A stretch of DNA of 10,429 bases from M0108 sp049654905 (lineage in GTDB: Bacteria; Pseudomonadota; Gammaproteobacteria; Chromatiales; Chromatiaceae). A program made the position numbers and the translations under genes. Below are positions 6,409-10,429 of the stretch, piece by piece. The stretch is taken from positions 1-10,429 of the forward strand of contig JBASIS010000042.1 in the NCBI GenBank assembly GCA_049654905.1, given 5' to 3'. The notes below the pieces were generated by a model. The model searched no databases. It was given only the letters and a program-made list of their open reading frames with translations, and was not told the DNA's origin. Every line of letters starts with the position of its first letter. The stretch's first letter is position 1.

Positions 6409-8418
6409 CTAGTCTGGCGGCACCCCATCCGCCGCTAGCCCCATCAGCGCCTCCTCCCCAATGACCCGCACCCCCAACTTGCGCGCCTTGACCGCCTTGG
6501 CGCTGGCGGAATGGGGGTCGGCCAGCACCAGCCAGTCCAGGCCCTGGGTGACGCTGTCCACCAGATCGATGCCCTGGGCCGCCAGGGCTTCCTGGTAGTC
6601 GGCCTTCTTCTGGCCGCTGGGCAGGCGACCGCTGATGCAGAGGGTGCGCCGGCCATTGGTTTCCGGGGCCGCATGCAGGTCTTCCGCCGGGGGCAGGATC
6701 TCCACGCCGTGGGCGAGCAATTTGTCGATCACCGGGGCCAGGGCAGCGAGGGCGTCCTGAATGGGGCCGCCCAGGTTGGGCACCCCGGCTCGTTCCGCCA
6801 GTTCGGGATCGCGCAGGCGGCCACCGCGCCAGTCATCCAGGCGGTCGAGGTCGCCGCCGGCGGCCTTGATCATCAACTCGACGCGCCGCTTGCCCAGGGC
6901 CTCGCCGCCCAGGGAGCCGAGGAACTGGCTCAGGGTCAGGGTGCGGGTGGCGTCGATGGCGGCGAGGATGCTGGCGGTGCGCTTGGCCCCCAGGCGCAGC
7001 TCCTTCTCCGGGTTGATGATCAGCTCCGCCATGGCCTCCGCCTGGTCGCGCAAGCGGTAGAGGTCCCCGGCGTCCTCGATGGCGAAGCGCTCGACCAGGG
7101 CATTCAACACGGCATCGCCGATGCCGAGGATGTCGAGGCTCTTGATCCAGCGCGCGATCTTGCCGATGGACTTCTGGGGGCAGGCACGGTTGCGACAGCC
7201 GAGGATGGCGCCTGCCTCGCCCCCGGTGGTGACCTTGCGCCCGACCGCGCCGCCGCAGAAGGGGCAGGCGCTGGGCACCGGGATCGGCTGGCGCTCCGGG
7301 GGCCGGTCGGTGACGCGGATGATCTTGGGGATGATGTCGTTAGCCTTGATCACCCAGACCTTATCGCCCAGGGCCAGGTCGAGGCGGGTGATTTCGTCGA
7401 AGTTGCCCAGGGTGGCGCTGCTGACGGTGGTCCCGCCGAGGGTGACGGGGCGCAGTTGGGCGACGGGGATCAGGGCGCCGGTGTGGCCGCCGCTGACCAG
7501 GACCTGCTCCAGGACCGTCTCGGCACCGGCGGAGTCGAACTTCCAGGCGATCTGGCCCTTGGGGCGGCCGGCGGTGACGCCGAGGGCCTGCTGGGTGGCC
7601 AGGTCATCGACCTTGAGCACGATACCGTCGATCCAGAACGGCACCTGATCGCGGCTCCGGGCGACCTGCTGGTAATAGGCGACGGCGGCATTACCCTCCG
7701 CGCAGCGCTGCTGGGGGATGAGGTTGAAGCCCAATGCCGCCAGGCGCTGGGCCTTGTCCCCCTCGGTGGCGAAGCGCACCGGCTGGCCGGCGCGGGTCTC
7801 GTCGAGGTCGAAGGCGTAGCTGGTGAGCAGGTCGCTCTGGTGGCCGTGCTTACGCCCCATGATGCCGTTGCCGGCATTGCGGGGATTTTTCCGCCGCTGG
7901 GGATCGACCCGGGACCAATGCTCGAGGGTGAGGATGACCTCGAAACGCACGGCGCCGGTGAAGCCCCCCTCCGGGGTCCCGGCCCAGGCGGGCAGGCCCT
8001 GGAAGCGCAGGGCGTTGGCGGTAATGTCCTCGCCCAGCGTGCCATCGCCCCGGCTGATGGACTGCACCAGCCGGCCCTCGCGGTAATAGGCGGCGGCGCT
8101 GGCGCCATCGGCCTTCAGGCTGGCATGGAGGGCGCCCCCGCCGGCCTTTAGATGCCACTGGCGGAATTCCTCCTCGGCGTTGACCTTGCTCTGGCTGCCC
8201 ATGGGGAGGGCATGGCGGGCCTTGGTCAACATGGCCTCGCCGGAGACCGGCGCGCCAACCAGGGCCAGCACCGGATCCTCCGGGGCCAGCAGGCGCAACT
8301 GGTCTTCCAGGGCATCGTACTCGGCGTCGCTCATGATGGGCGCGCCGCTGTAATAATAGGCGTGCTTGGCCTTGAGGATGAGGTTACGCAGTTCATCCAG
8401 GCGGGGGTCGGGCATCAT
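6409..8418 (-). CDS. Divergent NAD-dependent DNA ligase (LigA family)
   Basis: At 669 residues this has full LigA length and domain order. Domain Ia keeps AYYYSGAPIMSDAEYDAL (19-36) for NMN binding. The adenylated lysine is Lys102 in SLKADG; family members read ExKxDG, so the adenine-contacting Glu is Ser100 here. SRGDGTLGEDITAN (122-135), Glu160, Arg180 in NPRNAG, Lys269 in IDGIVLKV and Lys293 in IAWKF are kept. The usual PMLSLDNAF reads PMGSQSKVNAEEEF. An OB fold follows (about 300-375, with HTG where RTG is usual), then a four-cysteine zinc finger (Cys385, 388, 408, 413), helix-hairpin-helix repeats (about 425-560) and a C-terminal BRCT domain (about 587-662). It should seal nicks using NAD+, but the deviations suggest a second, specialised ligase and not the housekeeping copy. 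GGAG lies 5 bases before ATG 8418; ATG 8415 is an alternative. It leads a two-gene unit with the M41 peptidase. Confidence 0.92.
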   Translation of the reverse strand: MMPDPRLDELRNLILKAKHAYYYSGAPIMSDAEYDALEDQLRLLAPEDPVLALVGAPVSGEAMLTKARHALPMGSQSKVNAEEEFRQWHLKAGGGALHASLKADGASAAAYYREGRLVQSISRGDGTLGEDITANALRFQGLPAWAGTPEGGFTGAVRFEVILTLEHWSRVDPQRRKNPRNAGNGIMGRKHGHQSDLLTSYAFDLDETRAGQPVRFATEGDKAQRLAALGFNLIPQQRCAEGNAAVAYYQQVARSRDQVPFWIDGIVLKVDDLATQQALGVTAGRPKGQIAWKFDSAGAETVLEQVLVSGGHTGALIPVAQLRPVTLGGTTVSSATLGNFDEITRLDLALGDKVWVIKANDIIPKIIRVTDRPPERQPIPVPSACPFCGGAVGRKVTTGGEAGAILGCRNRACPQKSIGKIARWIKSLDILGIGDAVLNALVERFAIEDAGDLYRLRDQAEAMAELIINPEKELRLGAKRTASILAAIDATRTLTLSQFLGSLGGEALGKRRVELMIKAAGGDLDRLDDWRGGRLRDPELAERAGVPNLGGPIQDALAALAPVIDKLLAHGVEILPPAEDLHAAPETNGRRTLCISGRLPSGQKKADYQEALAAQGIDLVDSVTQGLDWLVLADPHSASAKAVKARKLGVRVIGEEALMGLAADGVPPD

Positions 8419-8676
8419 GGGGTCTCCATCATCGTTGGGTGTGCGTACCGATCCGTTCGCGCCACGATCTTAAGCCTGGTTGACGGTGGCCAGGGCAAGA
8501 TTCCGGCCCACGCGAGTAACGCCGACAAGCGACCGGAGCTGTCGCGTCCCTGACGTATTCTGTGCACCAGCGCCGTCGACTCACCCTGGCTCTGGTGAGC
8601 CGAGGCGCCTTCTGTCAGTATGCAGTACGCCGCATTGTATAAACTGACCGTTAACGCACCACGATGAGAAGCTCTG
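8419..8676. promoter_or_regulatory. Divergent promoter region between ligase and STAND operon
   Basis: This 258-base gap should hold promoters for both directions. On the + strand TATAAA (8638-8643) is a good -10 match 34 bases before the first operon start, though the -35 position (about 8615-8620) is poor, which would suit activator-dependent transcription. Two mutually exclusive hairpins overlap at 8580-8601: CTCACC/GGTGAG (8580-8599) and GGCTC/GAGCC (8588-8601). No clear promoter for the ligase was found. Confidence 0.35.
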
Positions 8677-8823
8677 ATGAAACCAGCCATGACCTCGGAC
8701 AAAAACCCGGACCTCATCGCCGCCATCCAGGCGGGACATGTCGATCTAAGTCTCAAGAAACTGGGCGACGAGATACTCGGCACCGACCAGTACGGCCCCA
8801 AAGTGATGGGGACATGCAACTGA
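8677..8823 (+). CDS. Small unrecognised protein, first gene of the STAND operon
   Basis: A 48-residue frame: MKPAMTSDKNPDLIAAIQ followed by AGHVDLSLKKLGDEILG and a short tail ending VMGTCN. Composition is protein-like and probably helical (about 10-35), with no membrane segment. The family is not recognised. Its stop TGA (8821-8823) overlaps the next gene, whose ATG is at 8814, so translation is probably coupled. GAGAAG about 5 bases before ATG 8677 is a passable ribosome binding site; ATG 8689 has none. A larger frame from ATG 8664 covers the same bases, but its first 50 residues are low-complexity, which favours this short gene plus a separate start at 8814. Confidence 0.55.
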   Translation: MKPAMTSDKNPDLIAAIQAGHVDLSLKKLGDEILGTDQYGPKVMGTCN

Positions 8824-9137
8824 CCATCCAATACGCCGTCACCAATGGGACAGATAGCGACCTGGAGTTTCTGGAAATCTGTGCCCAGAATGCCCCGGGA
8901 TCGATCCTGGAAGAGTTCCAGAACACCGAGGAGGAGACGCACCCCTCCGGGAAAGCAGCCCATTTCGAGGTGAGTTGCTGGCTCAAGACCGCCCTGCTGG
9001 GACCGGAGGTGGACGAGGCGCTGGTGGTCATCGAGGTGGCGGGCTGTGATTTCGGCCAATGTCAGCTTGGCGTAATGGCGATACCATTGGAAATATCGTG
9101 CCCGCCTGAAAAAAACCAGGCGCTGGCACTGGGGTAA
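8814..9137 (+). CDS. Small acidic beta-rich protein, second gene of the STAND operon
   Basis: A 107-residue acidic protein, not recognised. It opens MQLTIQYAVTNGTDSDLEFL and contains EEETHPSGKAAHFEVSCW and EALVVIEVAGCDFGQCQLGV: alternating strands and turns that suggest a small beta sandwich. It has no signal peptide or membrane segment, and five cysteines. Start chosen at ATG 8814 because the frame turns protein-like there and the ATG sits 10 bases inside the end of the preceding gene; GGGG (8808-8811) is unusually close, so initiation may depend on coupling. The stop TAA 9135-9137 is 4 bases from the next possible start. Confidence 0.65.
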   Translation: MQLTIQYAVTNGTDSDLEFLEICAQNAPGSILEEFQNTEEETHPSGKAAHFEVSCWLKTALLGPEVDEALVVIEVAGCDFGQCQLGVMAIPLEISCPPEKNQALALG

Positions 9138-9141
9138 GGAC

Positions 9142-9420
9142 TTGAGCCAGCAACCCAAGCGGCTTGGCCAGGCAATCGAGACACCCTGCGTCTGCTCCTG
9201 TTGGCTGTGCCGCCCACGCCAGCAGGCCGGAGATACGCGGCAGGAGCGAAAAGCCAAGGAAGATTTCGACGCTTTGCCCCTGACCAGCGATGACGTAGAT
9301 CGCTGGGTGGGGTTTGCGGACGAGGATCGCCTGGAAGCCGCCTTCGCTCTAAGTGCCATGGGTGCAACCCTTGATAACAATAGAAGGATGACCCATGCCC
9401 CCCGCCCCTTACAGTCGTGA
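9142..9420 (+). CDS. Small unrecognised protein, third gene of the STAND operon
   Basis: A 92-residue frame with a TTG start at 9142; AAGGA lies only 1 base upstream, so the start is uncertain (the frame is open from 9076, with CTG 9106 an alternative). The first part has four close cysteines (CVCSCWLC, residues 16-23), possibly metal-binding, but another frame over the same bases is also open, so this part is doubtful. The second half, EDFDALPLTSDDVDRWVGF and EAAFALSAMG, is acidic, helical and clearly protein-like. Its stop overlaps the NTPase gene start (9395) by 26 bases. Family not recognised; an adaptor of the NTPase is plausible from position only. Confidence 0.5.
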   Translation: MSQQPKRLGQAIETPCVCSCWLCRPRQQAGDTRQERKAKEDFDALPLTSDDVDRWVGFADEDRLEAAFALSAMGATLDNNRRMTHAPRPLQS

Positions 9421-10429
9421 GATTCGCGTTTTTTTATCCTCGACCTTCCAGGATATGGATGCCGAGCGCAATCACCTGGTCAAACAGATCTTCCCCCAGG
9501 TGCGAGCGGCCTGTCTGGCGCGGCGGGTGGGTTTCACCGAGATCGACCTGCGATGGGGAGTGACGGAGGAGGAATCCCAGAACGGCGTCACCGTCGAAAT
9601 TTGCCTCAAGGAGATCGACCGCTGCCGCGACTTCCCGCCCTTCTTCATCGGCTTCCTCGGTGAACGCTATGGCTGGATTCCTCGTCATGGGGACCTCACT
9701 GCCTATTGGGCACGGCATGCTGCCTCGCCCTATACCCAACCCATTCGGGAGGCGGTCGAGCGTAATATCAGCGTCACCGAACTGGAGATGGAACTGGCTG
9801 TACTGGCCGCCGGCGCTGCGGACAAACTCGCAAGCCACGCCATCTTCCTACTGCGCGCCCCCGCCCTCACCGACCAGCTTTACCAGGCCGCCACCGGTCG
9901 CGTCCCCGACCCCAGTGACCGCCGCTTCTACGACCCGGCCCAAGGGCGGTTGGCCCGCCTCAAAGAGCGCATCCGCCACAGCCCCTTCCTCGGCAGCGAC
10001 GGCTACGCCAGTCTGGACGCCTTCGGCCAGGCCATCGCCGACTACCTGCTCGCCGAACTCGACCGCTACTTCCCCGCCGACCAGGTGCCCAGCGCCTTCG
10101 AGCAAGGCAACCTCGCCCACGCCGCATTCCGCTATCACCGGTTACAAAACTTCCTCCCCCGCCCCGAGGTACGGCAACAGGTCGTTGACGCCCTGGCCCG
10201 GCGTACCGACCAGCCCCACCTCGGCGCCATCCTCCTCACCGGCCCCTCCGGTCAGGGCAAGAGCGCCCTCCTGGCCGACCTCGCCCGCCACCTGGCCGAG
10301 CTGCCGGGCTATCGGGTCATCGACCACTACATCGGCGCCGACGCGCACAACAGCCTCGATGCCTGGGTCCTGCGCCTGCTGCAGACCCTCCACCCCCTGA
10401 TCAGTGACCTGAGCGGCGCTATCCCCGCG
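9395..10429 (+). CDS. DUF4062-STAND (NACHT-like) NTPase, 3' end outside the window
   Basis: 345 residues are visible with no stop before the right edge. Residues about 7-100 are a DUF4062 domain, the module found at the front of many bacterial STAND proteins and in nephrocystin-3-like proteins: REIRVFLSSTFQDMDAERN, then FTEIDLRWGVTEEES, CLKEIDRCRDFP and FIGFLGERYGWIP. After a linker of about 170 residues comes a P-loop, LLTGPSGQGKSALL (GPSGQGKS, residues 283-290), opening a NACHT/STAND NTPase. STAND proteins usually carry C-terminal repeats that sense a ligand, which would be to the right. Such proteins oligomerise on sensing and activate an effector; the DUF4062 domain, of Rossmann-like fold, may be that effector. 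AGAAGG (9382-9387) is 7 bases before ATG 9395. The gene overlaps the preceding small gene by 26 bases, so it is likely the last part of a four-gene unit. A role in phage defence is inference from architecture. Confidence 0.88.
   Translation, partial: MPPAPYSREIRVFLSSTFQDMDAERNHLVKQIFPQVRAACLARRVGFTEIDLRWGVTEEESQNGVTVEICLKEIDRCRDFPPFFIGFLGERYGWIPRHGDLTAYWARHAASPYTQPIREAVERNISVTELEMELAVLAAGAADKLASHAIFLLRAPALTDQLYQAATGRVPDPSDRRFYDPAQGRLARLKERIRHSPFLGSDGYASLDAFGQAIADYLLAELDRYFPADQVPSAFEQGNLAHAAFRYHRLQNFLPRPEVRQQVVDALARRTDQPHLGAILLTGPSGQGKSALLADLARHLAELPGYRVIDHYIGADAHNSLDAWVLRLLQTLHPLISDLSGAIPA

Noticed and set aside
6511..8151. A 546-codon open frame on the + strand opposite the ligase
   Set aside because: It is glycine, alanine and glutamine-rich with no domain, and lies fully antisense to a ligase whose motifs are clear; high GC content leaves such shadows open.
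8664..8813. N-terminal 50-residue extension of the second small operon gene
   Set aside because: It is low-complexity and basic, and the same bases encode a more protein-like frame from 8677; the start was placed at 8814.
8415..9380. A 321-codon - strand frame across the divergent gap and small genes
   Set aside because: It would overlap the ligase start, the promoter gap and three + strand genes; its sequence looks like the reverse of coding DNA, and no ribosome binding site was found.

Overview
The window is GC-rich bacterial DNA, probably from a gammaproteobacterium. The dense coding, codon use, secreted caspase-like protein, UmuD/LexA-type peptidases and STAND NTPase would suit a Chromatiales-like genome, but that lineage is an impression, not something the sequence proves. 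No rRNA, tRNA, CRISPR array, insertion sequence or transposase is visible. The content is accessory: damage-response peptidases, proteases, an atypical DNA ligase and a STAND-type conflict gene.

Layout: (a) 1-600 holds a clear rho-independent terminator (92-114), a structured element resembling an integron attC site (173-266), and a stretch with no convincing gene. (b) 602-1066 (+) is a compact S24 (LexA/UmuD-type) self-cleaving peptidase without a helix-turn-helix. (c) 1287-2327 (-) is an exported protein of unknown function. (d) 2328-2661 is an intergenic stretch with several stem-loops. (e) 2662-4170 (-) is an exported caspase-like (C14) peptidase with a PEGA domain, preceded by a palindrome and a possible promoter. 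(f) 4411-4876 (+) is a decayed umuD-like gene. (g) 8418 down to 4931 (-) is a two-gene unit: a divergent NAD-dependent DNA ligase followed 23 bases later by an M41 (FtsH-type) metallopeptidase whose AAA module has lost its Walker motifs. The M41 frame carries two compensating indels. (h) 8677 to the right edge (+) is a tight, partly overlapping four-gene run of three small unrecognised proteins and a DUF4062-STAND NTPase that leaves the window.

How the genes may work together: the ligase and degenerate M41 protein are very probably co-transcribed, which pairs nick sealing with proteolysis in an unusual way. The DUF4062-STAND protein has the sensor/effector NTPase architecture seen in bacterial conflict systems, and the three small upstream genes look like its co-translated accessory set. 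The two S24 genes, one intact and one dead, point to turnover of SOS-type functions here. Joint function of all these as one island is inference. The best candidates for an undescribed system are the 8677-10429 operon and the ligase/M41 pair.
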